Origin: an uncultured Acetatifactor sp.
Lineage (GTDB): Bacteria; Bacillota; Clostridia; Lachnospirales; Lachnospiraceae
Length of the DNA stretch: 64,000 nt
NCBI GenBank assembly: GCA_934402315.1
Contig: CAKRTS010000001.1
Location: 1 to 64,000, forward strand
Reading direction: 5' to 3'
Shown here piece after piece: positions 17,244-25,023 of the stretch (position 1 is the first letter of the stretch; the number at the start of each line of letters is the position of its first letter). Under the pieces are notes generated by a model. It saw nothing but the letters and a program-made list of their open reading frames with translations. It had not been told where the DNA came from and did no database searches. Made by a program: the position numbers and the translations under genes.

Positions 17244-19478
17244 ATGAATAAGAGGTTATACAGTCTGATGAACTGGCCGAAAATAGAGGAGATCATCTAC
17301 TCTGAGTGTGATGATCCGCATGCATTGCTGGGGCCGCATGACGCCGGAAGCCAGGCGCTGGTACAGGCTTTTTTCCCGGACGCGAAAAAGGTTGCGATTG
17401 TGCTGAATGATACAGGTGAGACCTTTCAGATGGAGCTGGCGGATACGGACGGGTATTTTGCCGCATTCCTGCCAATGCCGGAAAAGGATGTGCCGGGCTA
17501 TCATTATGTGGTGAAGGAGGCGGACGGAACGGTCTCCAGACATGGCGAGGCCTACCGTTTTGCACCGCTGATTTCAAAGAAGGACACGGAACTATTCAAG
17601 AACGGGATTCATTATACGGTCTATGAAAAGCTCGGGGCGCATCCCATGGCGATGGACGGCGTAGGGGGAACCTATTTTGCCGTATGGGCGCCGCATGCGC
17701 TCCGCGTCAGCGTGGCAGGAGATTTCAACCGCTGGGACGGCAGGGTACACCAGATGCGCAGGCTCTGGGACTCGGGCATTTTTGAAATTTTTGTTCCCGG
17801 CGCTGAGATCGGACAGAATTATAAATTTGAAATAAAGCTGAAGAACGGTCTGACCTATCTCAAGGCAGATCCGTATTGTAATGCCGCGCAGCTCAGACCG
17901 GATACGGCATCCGTCATCACCGATCTGTATGAATTTTACTGGGAGGACGCGGAATTCCTGAACCAGAGAGCAAGGCTGCAGCTGGGAAATGTGCCGGTCA
18001 GTGTCTATGAGTTCTATCCCGGTTCCTTTACGGCACCGGAAGAAGGGCAGCTGTATGCCGATTTCCGCAGCATTGCCGACAGCCTGATTCCGTTTGTGCG
18101 GGAGATGGGCTATACCCATGTACAGCTCATGCCGGTGATGGAGCATCCGCTGGATGAGTCATGGGGCTATCAGACGCTCGGCTACTATGCGCCGACGGCG
18201 CGTTACGGAACGCCGCAGGATTTCATGTATTTTGTCAATGAGCTGCATAAGGCGGGGATCGGCGTGATTCTCGACTGGATGCCTGCCGGTTTTCCGAGGG
18301 ATGTTCACGGACTGGATCATTTCGACGGAACCTGCCTTTACGAGGAAGACTGTGCGGACGAGCAGATGCGCGGGCAGGGCATGTCCGACTTCTGCTTCGG
18401 CAGACATGAGGTATCGAATTATCTGCTTGCAAATGCTCTTTTCTGGGTGGAAAAGTACCATGTCGACGGCATCTGTGTCGGCGCGGTGGAGGAACTGCTC
18501 TACGGAAGCCGGAGAAAAAATATTTATGGCGAGAGCGAAGACCTGGAAGCGCTGGAATTTCTGAAACATTTAAATTCCATACTGAAAAAGAGAAACCACG
18601 GTGTGATTACGATTGCGTCCGGTGGGCATACGTTCCCGGAGGTCACCGGGGCGCTGGATGCGGGCGGACTCGGATTTGACCTGCAATGGAATGCCGGATG
18701 CGCGGAGAGCTATCTGGATTATATTCACAGAGACCCTTATTTCAGGAGCCACCATCACAGTGAACTGACCTTCAGCACGGTCTATGCGTACAGTGAGAAC
18801 TTTATTGTGGGATTTTCGCATGAGGAGCTGACGCATGGAAAGGGTTCCCTGCTGGAACAGATGGCGGGAGACCAGCAGCAGAAATTCGCGAATCTGCGCC
18901 TGACCTACGGTTACCTGATGACCCATCCCGGCAAGAAGCTGCTGTTTATGGGACAGGATGTGGCGGAATCGGATGAGTGGAATGAGCGCAGGTCGGTCGA
19001 GTGGAATCTGATGGCGTTTGACGAGAACGAGGGAATTTCAAGGCTGATCTGTGACCTGAACCGGATTTACCGCGAGCAGCCTGAGCTGTACGCCGTGGAT
19101 GATGCACCCGAAAAATTTGAATGGATCAACAGTATCGCCGCAGACACCTGCTGCCTGAGCTATGCGAGGAAGGGCTTGAAGGAGGATGAAATGCTGCTGG
19201 TGGTTGCTAATTTCTCCGGCGTGGCAAGAGAGGTGGCGACGGGCGTGCCGGCTGCCGGTAAGTATAAGGAGATCCTGAATACGGATGATGTGAAATATGG
19301 CGGAAGCGGTGTCGTCAACAGCCGTGCAAAGCGCTCGAGAGCCGTCGAGTGCGACGAGAGGGAAAATTCCCTTGTTGTCAGGCTGGCGCCGCTGTCGCTG
19401 AGTATATTGAAGTTTTTCCCGATTTCACTGGAGAATACAGCAAAGCAGACAGGTGGAAAAACAAGGAAGAGGGGATAA
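17244..19478 (+). CDS. glgB: GlgB-like glycogen branching enzyme homologue lacking catalytic residues
   Basis: 744 residues with the full GlgB layout: N-terminal CBM48-type sandwiches (about 20-260), a GH13_9 barrel (about 265-620) and a C-terminal beta domain. The fold-level similarity is strong, for example VSNYLLANALFWVEKYHVDG and FANLRLTYGYLMTHPGKKL. All three catalytic carboxylates are changed. The nucleophile motif RVDAV reads CVGAV (Cys411, Gly413). The acid/base motif AEES reads ASGG (459-460). The stabiliser SHDE reads SHEE (Glu527). The region I His is Gly. It is therefore probably a non-catalytic glucan-binding protein rather than an active branching enzyme. No other glycogen genes are adjacent. 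GGGGAGA precedes the ATG; mscS follows at once. Confidence 0.85.
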   Translation: MNKRLYSLMNWPKIEEIIYSECDDPHALLGPHDAGSQALVQAFFPDAKKVAIVLNDTGETFQMELADTDGYFAAFLPMPEKDVPGYHYVVKEADGTVSRHGEAYRFAPLISKKDTELFKNGIHYTVYEKLGAHPMAMDGVGGTYFAVWAPHALRVSVAGDFNRWDGRVHQMRRLWDSGIFEIFVPGAEIGQNYKFEIKLKNGLTYLKADPYCNAAQLRPDTASVITDLYEFYWEDAEFLNQRARLQLGNVPVSVYEFYPGSFTAPEEGQLYADFRSIADSLIPFVREMGYTHVQLMPVMEHPLDESWGYQTLGYYAPTARYGTPQDFMYFVNELHKAGIGVILDWMPAGFPRDVHGLDHFDGTCLYEEDCADEQMRGQGMSDFCFGRHEVSNYLLANALFWVEKYHVDGICVGAVEELLYGSRRKNIYGESEDLEALEFLKHLNSILKKRNHGVITIASGGHTFPEVTGALDAGGLGFDLQWNAGCAESYLDYIHRDPYFRSHHHSELTFSTVYAYSENFIVGFSHEELTHGKGSLLEQMAGDQQQKFANLRLTYGYLMTHPGKKLLFMGQDVAESDEWNERRSVEWNLMAFDENEGISRLICDLNRIYREQPELYAVDDAPEKFEWINSIAADTCCLSYARKGLKEDEMLLVVANFSGVAREVATGVPAAGKYKEILNTDDVKYGGSGVVNSRAKRSRAVECDERENSLVVRLAPLSLSILKFFPISLENTAKQTGGKTRKRG

Positions 19479-19480
19479 GA

Positions 19481-20383
19481 TTGAATCATAAAATAATTCT
19501 GCTGACGGCTGCCGGTGATCCGGTGGAGGAGATCGTCGAGGAGATTACAAAGCCGGGTGTGGTAAAGAGCTTTTTCATGCAGCTACCGGAGAAGGCACTG
19601 CACCTCGGTGTGAGGGTGCTGATCGCGGTGCTCTGCTTTATCATCGGTGTGCAGCTGATTAAGCTGATCCGGAAGGTTGTCAGAAAGTCCATGCAGCGTG
19701 TCGGCGCGGAGACGGGAGTCGTGCAGTTTGTGGACTCCTTTATCAAGGCGGCGCTGTATATCCTGCTTGCACTGATGATCGCGTCCTCCGTGGGTGTGGA
19801 TGCGGCGAGCATTGTGGCAGTGCTCGGCTCCGCAGGCGTGGCGATCGGTCTCGCCGTGCAGGGCAGTCTGTCGAATCTGGCGGGAGGTGTCCTGATCCTT
19901 CTCTTGAAGCCGTTTAAGGTGGGCGATTACATTCAGGAGAGCACGACCGGAAAAGAGGGAACGGTCACGGAGATACAGATTTTCTATACCCAGCTTCTGA
20001 CGCCGGACAACCGGACGATCATCCTGCCGAACGGCAGCCTTGCCAACAGCAGCATCGTCAATTATACCGCGCGGAAAGAAAGGCGGATGGACATCATCGT
20101 CGGCATTTCCTATCAGGCGGATTTACAGCGCGCGAAGGAGGTGCTGGAAAGGGTACTGCAGGAGGATGAGGATGTCCTGAAAGACAAGGACAGGCTGGTC
20201 TTTGTCGATGAGCTTGCGGCATCCAGCGTGAATCTGGGAGTGCGCTGCTGGTTTGCACAGGACAAGTTCTGGACCGGAAAGTGGAGAATCACGGAGAACT
20301 GCAAGCTCGCGCTGGATAAGGCGGGCATCGAGATTCCGTTCAATCAGCTGGATGTACATCTGGATCGCTGGCACTGTCCTTAA
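19481..20383 (+). CDS. Small-conductance mechanosensitive channel, MscS family
   Basis: Membrane channel that opens on hypo-osmotic shock. 300 residues from a TTG start at 19481, three bases after the glgB-like stop, with GAGGGG upstream. An in-frame ATG at 19349 inside the previous gene is unlikely. Membrane spans lie at about residues 40-62, 85-105 and 110-135. The pore helix is GSAGVAIGLAVQGSLSNLAGG, followed by the MscS beta domain with KVGDYIQ and PNGSLANSSIVNY. Co-transcribed with the glgB-like gene and ended by a strong terminator. Confidence 0.92.
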   Translation: MNHKIILLTAAGDPVEEIVEEITKPGVVKSFFMQLPEKALHLGVRVLIAVLCFIIGVQLIKLIRKVVRKSMQRVGAETGVVQFVDSFIKAALYILLALMIASSVGVDAASIVAVLGSAGVAIGLAVQGSLSNLAGGVLILLLKPFKVGDYIQESTTGKEGTVTEIQIFYTQLLTPDNRTIILPNGSLANSSIVNYTARKERRMDIIVGISYQADLQRAKEVLERVLQEDEDVLKDKDRLVFVDELAASSVNLGVRCWFAQDKFWTGKWRITENCKLALDKAGIEIPFNQLDVHLDRWHCP

Positions 20384-20400
20384 GACGGTGTGGCAAAAAA

Positions 20401-20440
20401 GGCGGTACAGCAGGATTAAACTGCCGTACCGCCTTTTTTT
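20401..20440 (+). terminator. Bidirectional terminator between mscS and tRNA-Thr
   Basis: GGCGGTAC pairs with GTACCGCC (20401-20408 with 20426-20433), continued by GCAG/CTGC after one mismatch. Seven T follow on the plus strand and six A precede it, so it can stop both mscS and the convergent tRNA transcript. Confidence 0.85.
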
Positions 20441-20443
20441 AAA

Positions 20444-20516
20444 AGCTCCCGAGGGGATTCGAACCCCTGACCTACGCATTACGAGTGCGTCGCTCTACCG
20501 ACTGAGCCACGGAAGC
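20444..20516 (-). tRNA. tRNA-Thr (anticodon CGT)
   Basis: Minus-strand cloverleaf of 73 bases. Acceptor GCTTCCG pairs with CGGGAGC (one G-U). D-arm GGCTCAGTCGGTAGAGC. Anticodon arm has CGT between GCACT and AATGC. T-arm GGGGTTCGAATCCCC. Discriminator T. CCA is not encoded. It reads ACG codons. Confidence 0.96.
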
Positions 20517-20548
20517 ATATTAAGTTGTACCTCAAGCACAACAATAGT

Positions 20549-20577
20549 ATTATAACTTCTTATGCATTTATTTTCAA
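20549..20577 (-). promoter_or_regulatory. Promoter of tRNA-Thr
   Basis: On the minus strand, -35 TTGAAA (20572-20577) and -10 TATAAT (20549-20554) with a 17-base spacer, 32 bases upstream of the mature tRNA 5' end. Confidence 0.75.
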
Positions 20578-20633
20578 GACTAAATTTCATTCTTTTTCAA
20601 AAATTTCTCAGAAACTGACGGCTGCCTTATGTA

Positions 20634-20665
20634 AGGCCTGAAAGCATATGCTTTTCGGCCTTTTT
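20634..20665. terminator. Hairpin downstream of the SsuC-like permease
   Basis: AGGCC...GGCCT arms with an inner GCAT/ATGC core form a 28-base, nearly loop-less inverted repeat. Five T follow on the plus strand, but the genes either side are on the minus strand, so as a minus-strand terminator it lacks a directly adjacent U tract. It is preceded by GCCTTATGTAAGGC, another small palindrome. Confidence 0.45.
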
Positions 20666-20679
20666 GATGATAGCTTAAA

Positions 20680-21495
20680 TTACATCTTAAATTTCTTCCG
20701 GATTCTGTGCTCGATCATCTGGATCGACTTGTAGAACAGCAGGGCGATGATGCACAGAATGATGATGCTTGTGATTACCATGTCGAGCTGGAAGACCTGT
20801 GAGCCGTAGATGATGAGGTAGCCGAGCCCACGCCTTGCGGCAAGAAATTCACCGATGATAACGCCCACCAGCGCAAGCCCGATGTTTACCTTTGCGGTGC
20901 TCAGCAGGATCGGCAGGGAACCGGGCAGGACGACCTTGAAAAAGGCATCCTGCTTTCTTCCGCCGAGTGTGTAGATGAGAGTGACCTTTTCGGAATCCAC
21001 CTGCTGAAAGCCTGTGTAGAAGCTGATGATGGAACCGAAGATGGCGACGGAGATACCGGCGACGATGATGGTCGTCGTCCCGGTGCCGAGCCAGACGATG
21101 AACAGTGGGGCGAGAGCGGATTTCGGCAGACTGTTCAGTACGACCAGATACGGCTCCAGGATCTCGGACAGCTTTCTGGAATACCAGAGCAGCGTCGAGA
21201 CCAGCAGACTGAAGCCGATCACGAGCAGGAAGCTCGCAATGGTTTCAAACAGGGTGACGCCGATGTGCGTGAGCATGTGGTTCGTGCGCAGCTGCTCGAC
21301 AAAGCACAGCACCACGCGGCTTGGGCTGGAAAAGAAGAAGCTGTCGATCCAGCCAAGGGCTGCGCTGGTTTCCCACAGGGCAAGAAAGAGCGCGAAGATG
21401 AAAAAACGCCAGGAGGATATCTGGTGATGATGGCGCCTGTGTTCCCGGACAAAAAGTTCCTGGCGGGTCAATTCATGAGTCTGATTTGTTTTCAT
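20680..21495 (-). CDS. ABC transporter permease, SsuC/TauC type
   Basis: 271-residue inner-membrane permease of the nitrate/sulfonate/taurine/thiamine-precursor class. The N-terminus is rich in His and Arg (EHRRHHHQ). About six spans follow, and the docking loop carries LIYTLGGRKQDAFFKVVLPGSLP. GGGAGGA lies eight bases before the ATG inside the ATPase gene, which it overlaps by 23 bases. No substrate-binding protein gene (SsuA/ThiY type) is adjacent, so the substrate cannot be named. Confidence 0.88.
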   Translation of the reverse strand: MKTNQTHELTRQELFVREHRRHHHQISSWRFFIFALFLALWETSAALGWIDSFFFSSPSRVVLCFVEQLRTNHMLTHIGVTLFETIASFLLVIGFSLLVSTLLWYSRKLSEILEPYLVVLNSLPKSALAPLFIVWLGTGTTTIIVAGISVAIFGSIISFYTGFQQVDSEKVTLIYTLGGRKQDAFFKVVLPGSLPILLSTAKVNIGLALVGVIIGEFLAARRGLGYLIIYGSQVFQLDMVITSIIILCIIALLFYKSIQMIEHRIRKKFKM

Positions 21496-22252
21496 GTGTC
21501 AAATCCTCCCATAGCCTGTTGAATAAGAGTTGAAATTCCGGCGCATTCCTCGCGGCGAGCGGTGAGTCGTCTGTGAGTGTGAGCTTGACAGGCATCTCAG
21601 TCTTGATGACAGCCGGACGTCCGGAGAGGATGATGATGCGGTCGGCAAGGCTGATAGCCTCCGAAAGATCGTGGGTGATGATAATCATTGTTTTTCCGGC
21701 GGCGCGTATCAGCCGGCAGATGTCGGCGGACACCATGAGCCTTGTCTGGTAATCCAGAGCGCTGAAGGGCTCGTCAAGCAGAAGAAGCTGCGGCTCCAGC
21801 GCGAGCGTTCTAATCAGCGCGGCACGTTGCTTCATGCCGCCGGACAGCTCGCTGGGGCGCTTGTCGCGGAAGGCGGAGAGACCGTATTCTTCGAGGAGGC
21901 GGTCGACGTTTTTCAGACGCTCCGGTGTGAGCATATGATGCAGTTCAAGACCGAGTGTCACGTTGCGGTAGACGCTGCGCCATTCAAAAAGGTGATCCCG
22001 CTGCAGCATATAGCCGATCTTGGGGTATTGCAGGCTGCCATCCGGGTTGTTGAAGAGGATGGTTCCCTGCTCCGGCTCCAGAAGCCCCGCGATGATGGAG
22101 AGCAGTGTGGACTTTCCGCACCCGCTCGGGCCGACAATGGCGACGAATTCCCCCTCCTTTACGCCGAAGGAGATGTTCTCCAGTGCCTTTGTCTCTCCGT
22201 GGAGGCTGTGATAGGAATAGCCGATGTTTTTCAACTCCAGAATGTTTTGCAT
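21473..22252 (-). CDS. ABC transporter ATP-binding protein, SsuB/TauB type
   Basis: 259 residues. Walker A GPSGCGKS (about 40-47), Q-loop near YMLQRDHLFEW, signature LSGGMKQR, Walker B LLLLDEP and the H-loop ITHDLSEA are all intact. It energises the downstream SsuC-like permease. First gene of a two-gene leftward operon, divergent from argH. The substrate is unknown because the binding protein is missing from the locus. Confidence 0.9.
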   Translation of the reverse strand: MQNILELKNIGYSYHSLHGETKALENISFGVKEGEFVAIVGPSGCGKSTLLSIIAGLLEPEQGTILFNNPDGSLQYPKIGYMLQRDHLFEWRSVYRNVTLGLELHHMLTPERLKNVDRLLEEYGLSAFRDKRPSELSGGMKQRAALIRTLALEPQLLLLDEPFSALDYQTRLMVSADICRLIRAAGKTMIIITHDLSEAISLADRIIILSGRPAVIKTEMPVKLTLTDDSPLAARNAPEFQLLFNRLWEDLTHENKSDS

Positions 22253-22272
22253 GAGAATGCCATTCCTTTTTC

Positions 22273-22301
22273 GTTTTATCTTAAGATATGTGTGTGGACA
22301 A
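22273..22301 (-). promoter_or_regulatory. Possible promoter of the SsuBC-like operon
   Basis: On the minus strand, -35 TTGTCC (22296-22301) and -10 TAAAAC (22273-22278), 17-base spacer, 20 bases before the ATPase start, so the leader would be very short. Confidence 0.35.
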
Positions 22302-22317
22302 AAAGAGGTTACATTGC

Positions 22318-22346
22318 TTGCATAACGGCATTCTTTATGGTAATAT
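22318..22346 (+). promoter_or_regulatory. Promoter of argH
   Basis: -35 TTGCAT (22318-22323), 17-base spacer, -10 TAATAT (22341-22346), 70 bases before argH. Confidence 0.5.
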
Positions 22347-22416
22347 CAAATTTAAGTTTAATATTCAATACGGCCGGATTGAGGATTTTTCCTGTCGTGG
22401 AAGGAGCAAGTATAGT

Positions 22417-23823
22417 ATGGCACAGCTTTGGGGCGGACGCTTTACAAAAGAAACGGATCAGAGAGTTTATGATTTCAATGCGTCCATAGGTTTTGACAAG
22501 CGTCTGATTTCTCAGGATATTCAGGGCAGTATCGCACATGTGCGCATGCTGGCGAAGCAGGGAATCCTGACGGAGGAGGACAGGGATTCCATTATTGCGG
22601 GGCTTGAGGGAATCCTGCGCGACACACTCTCGGGAGAGCTTGCAATTGACGAAAAGAAATACGAGGATGTCCACAGCTTTGTCGAGGGAAATCTGATCGA
22701 CAGGATCGGAGAGGCGGGAAAGCGGCTGCACACAGGCAGAAGCCGTAACGACCAGGTCGCCCTGGACATGCGTCTCTACACGAGGGAGCAGGTGTTACAT
22801 ACCGATGAACTGCTGAAGGAGCTGCTCGAAGCGGTTTACTCCACCATGGAGACAAATCTCGAGACCTATATGCCGGGCTTCACCCATCTGCAGAAGGCAC
22901 AGCCGATCACTCTTGCACATCACTACGGCGCTTATTTTGAAATGTTCAAGAGAGACAGACAGCGCATGGCAGATATTTATAACAGAATGAATTACTGTCC
23001 GCTGGGCGCCGGGGCGCTGGCAGGAACCACCTATCCGCTCGACCGGGAATATACCGCCAAACTGTTGGGCTTTGCGGGACCGACGATGAACAGTATCGAT
23101 TCTGTGGCGGACAGGGATTATCTGATTGAATTTCTATCTGCGCTTGCGACGGTCATGATGCATCTGAGCCGTTTCAGCGAGGAGATCATCATATGGAATT
23201 CGGACGAATACCGCTTTGTGGAGATCGACGATGCCTATTCCACCGGAAGCAGCATTATGCCCCAGAAGAAGAATCCGGATATTGCGGAGCTTGTGAGAGG
23301 AAAGACAGGGCGGGTATACGGAGCGCTGATGTCCCTACTGACGACGATGAAGGGGCTTCCGCTCGCCTACAACAAGGATATGCAGGAGGACAAGGAGGTC
23401 GCGTTTGACGCGATGGACACCGTTGAGGACTGCCTTGTACTTTTTACCGGAATGATAAGAACAATGCGTTTCCAGAAGGAACGCATGGCGGCGAGCGCCA
23501 TGAACGGCTTCACAAACGCAACGGACGCGGCGGATTATCTCGTCGGAAAGGGCGTGCCCTTCCGGGATGCACACGGCATTATCGGCAGACTGGTGCTGTA
23601 CTGTATTGATAAGAAGACCTCCATTGACGCGCTGACGCTGGAGGAGCTCAAGGCGATCAGCGAATACTTTGGAGAGGATATTTATGATGCGGTTTCTTTA
23701 CAGACCTGTGTGGAGAAGCGGCTGACGATCGGAGCGCCGGGCGCGGAAGCAATGCGCAGGGTGCTGGAGGGCTGCAGGAGCTATCTTGCGGAGGGAACGC
23801 TTGCGGAGCAGGTGGCGAAGTGA
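22417..23823 (+). CDS. argH: Argininosuccinate lyase
   Basis: Splits argininosuccinate into arginine and fumarate, the last step of arginine synthesis. 468 residues. The start MAQLWGGRF is typical of the family, with AAGGAG upstream; the longer frame from 22288 has no support. Signatures are HTGRSRNDQVALDMRL (near 110) and the catalytic-serine loop GSSIMPQKKNPD (near 285). argG is not adjacent. asd follows after 86 bases. Confidence 0.97.
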   Translation: MAQLWGGRFTKETDQRVYDFNASIGFDKRLISQDIQGSIAHVRMLAKQGILTEEDRDSIIAGLEGILRDTLSGELAIDEKKYEDVHSFVEGNLIDRIGEAGKRLHTGRSRNDQVALDMRLYTREQVLHTDELLKELLEAVYSTMETNLETYMPGFTHLQKAQPITLAHHYGAYFEMFKRDRQRMADIYNRMNYCPLGAGALAGTTYPLDREYTAKLLGFAGPTMNSIDSVADRDYLIEFLSALATVMMHLSRFSEEIIIWNSDEYRFVEIDDAYSTGSSIMPQKKNPDIAELVRGKTGRVYGALMSLLTTMKGLPLAYNKDMQEDKEVAFDAMDTVEDCLVLFTGMIRTMRFQKERMAASAMNGFTNATDAADYLVGKGVPFRDAHGIIGRLVLYCIDKKTSIDALTLEELKAISEYFGEDIYDAVSLQTCVEKRLTIGAPGAEAMRRVLEGCRSYLAEGTLAEQVAK

Positions 23824-23909
23824 TCCGGGATGTCTGACGGGCGGCGGTCCGGGAGATGTCAGAAAATAAATCAAGAAAAAGCGCAGCGCGCGGAAAAGAG
23901 GAGAAGATT

Positions 23910-24995
23910 ATGAGTGAGAAACTGAAGGTTGGTATTTTAGGCGGCACGGGTATGGTAGGTCAGAGATTCATTTCCCTTCTGGAGAACCATCCGTGGTTTG
24001 AGGTGACTACCATTGCGGCAAGTCCCCGTTCCGCGGGAAAGACCTATGAGGATGCGGTAGGCGACAGATGGAAGATGGACACACCGATGCCGGAGGCGGT
24101 GAAGAAGCTCGTTGTCATGAATGTCAATGAGGTGGAGAAGGTTGCCTCCCAGGTAGACTTCGTATTCAGCGCCGTAGATATGACAAAGGAAGAGATCAAG
24201 AAGATCGAGGAGGAGTATGCGAAGACAGAAACCCCCGTCGTTTCCAATAACAGCGCACACCGCTGGACACCCGATGTGCCCATGGTAGTGCCGGAAATCA
24301 ACCCCGAGCATATGCAGGTGATCGAGTTCCAGAAGAAGCGTCTCGGCACAAAGAGAGGCTTTGTCGCCGTAAAGCCGAACTGCTCCATCCAGAGCTACGC
24401 GCCTGTGCTCACGGCATGGAAGGAGTTTGAGCCTGTCGAGGTCGTTGCGACGACTTATCAGGCAATTTCCGGTGCGGGAAAGACCTTTAAGGACTGGCCT
24501 GAGATGGTTGGAAACATCATTCCTTACATCGGCGGTGAGGAGGAGAAGAGCGAGAAGGAGCCTCTGAGAATCTGGGGTAAGATCGAGGACGGCGTGATCG
24601 TGCCGGCAACAAGCCCTGTGATTACCTGTCAGTGTATCCGTGTTCCCGTTCTGAACGGACATACCGCTGCCGTATTTGTAAAGTTTGCAAAGAAGCCGAC
24701 CAAGGAGCAGCTGATCCAGAAGCTGCGCGAGTTCTCGGGAGAGCCTCAGAGACTCGGACTTCCCAGCGCACCGAAGCAGTTCATCCAGTATCTCGAGGAG
24801 GACAACAGACCGCAGGTAAGCCTGGATGTCAACTATGAGAACGGTATGGGTATCAGCGTTGGCAGACTGCGCGAGGATACCGTATATGACTTTAAGTTCG
24901 TGGGACTGTCACACAACACGGTAAGAGGTGCAGCGGGCGGTGCGGTTCTCTGCGCGGAGCTTTTAAAGGCACAGGGATATATCACGGCAAAATAA
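23910..24995 (+). CDS. asd: Aspartate-semialdehyde dehydrogenase (archaeal/fungal type)
   Basis: NADPH-dependent reduction of aspartyl phosphate, the branch point to lysine, methionine and threonine. 361 residues. Rossmann motif GILGGTGMVGQRF at the N-terminus. The active-site Cys is in VKPNCSIQSY (near 150), and the catalytic His is in CIRVPVLNGHTAAV. The sequence type resembles archaeal/yeast enzymes, which many Clostridia carry. GAGGAGA precedes the ATG at 23910; the upstream in-frame ATG at 23856 has none. Confidence 0.95.
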   Translation: MSEKLKVGILGGTGMVGQRFISLLENHPWFEVTTIAASPRSAGKTYEDAVGDRWKMDTPMPEAVKKLVVMNVNEVEKVASQVDFVFSAVDMTKEEIKKIEEEYAKTETPVVSNNSAHRWTPDVPMVVPEINPEHMQVIEFQKKRLGTKRGFVAVKPNCSIQSYAPVLTAWKEFEPVEVVATTYQAISGAGKTFKDWPEMVGNIIPYIGGEEEKSEKEPLRIWGKIEDGVIVPATSPVITCQCIRVPVLNGHTAAVFVKFAKKPTKEQLIQKLREFSGEPQRLGLPSAPKQFIQYLEEDNRPQVSLDVNYENGMGISVGRLREDTVYDFKFVGLSHNTVRGAAGGAVLCAELLKAQGYITAK

Positions 24996-25023
24996 GCGCG
25001 TGCCTTTAGGCATGGAGGTAAAG

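Noticed and set aside
20680..22252. ABC pair considered as part of the PF04392 importer at 31-33.7 kb
   Set aside because: That operon already has its own permease and ATPase, and the families differ.
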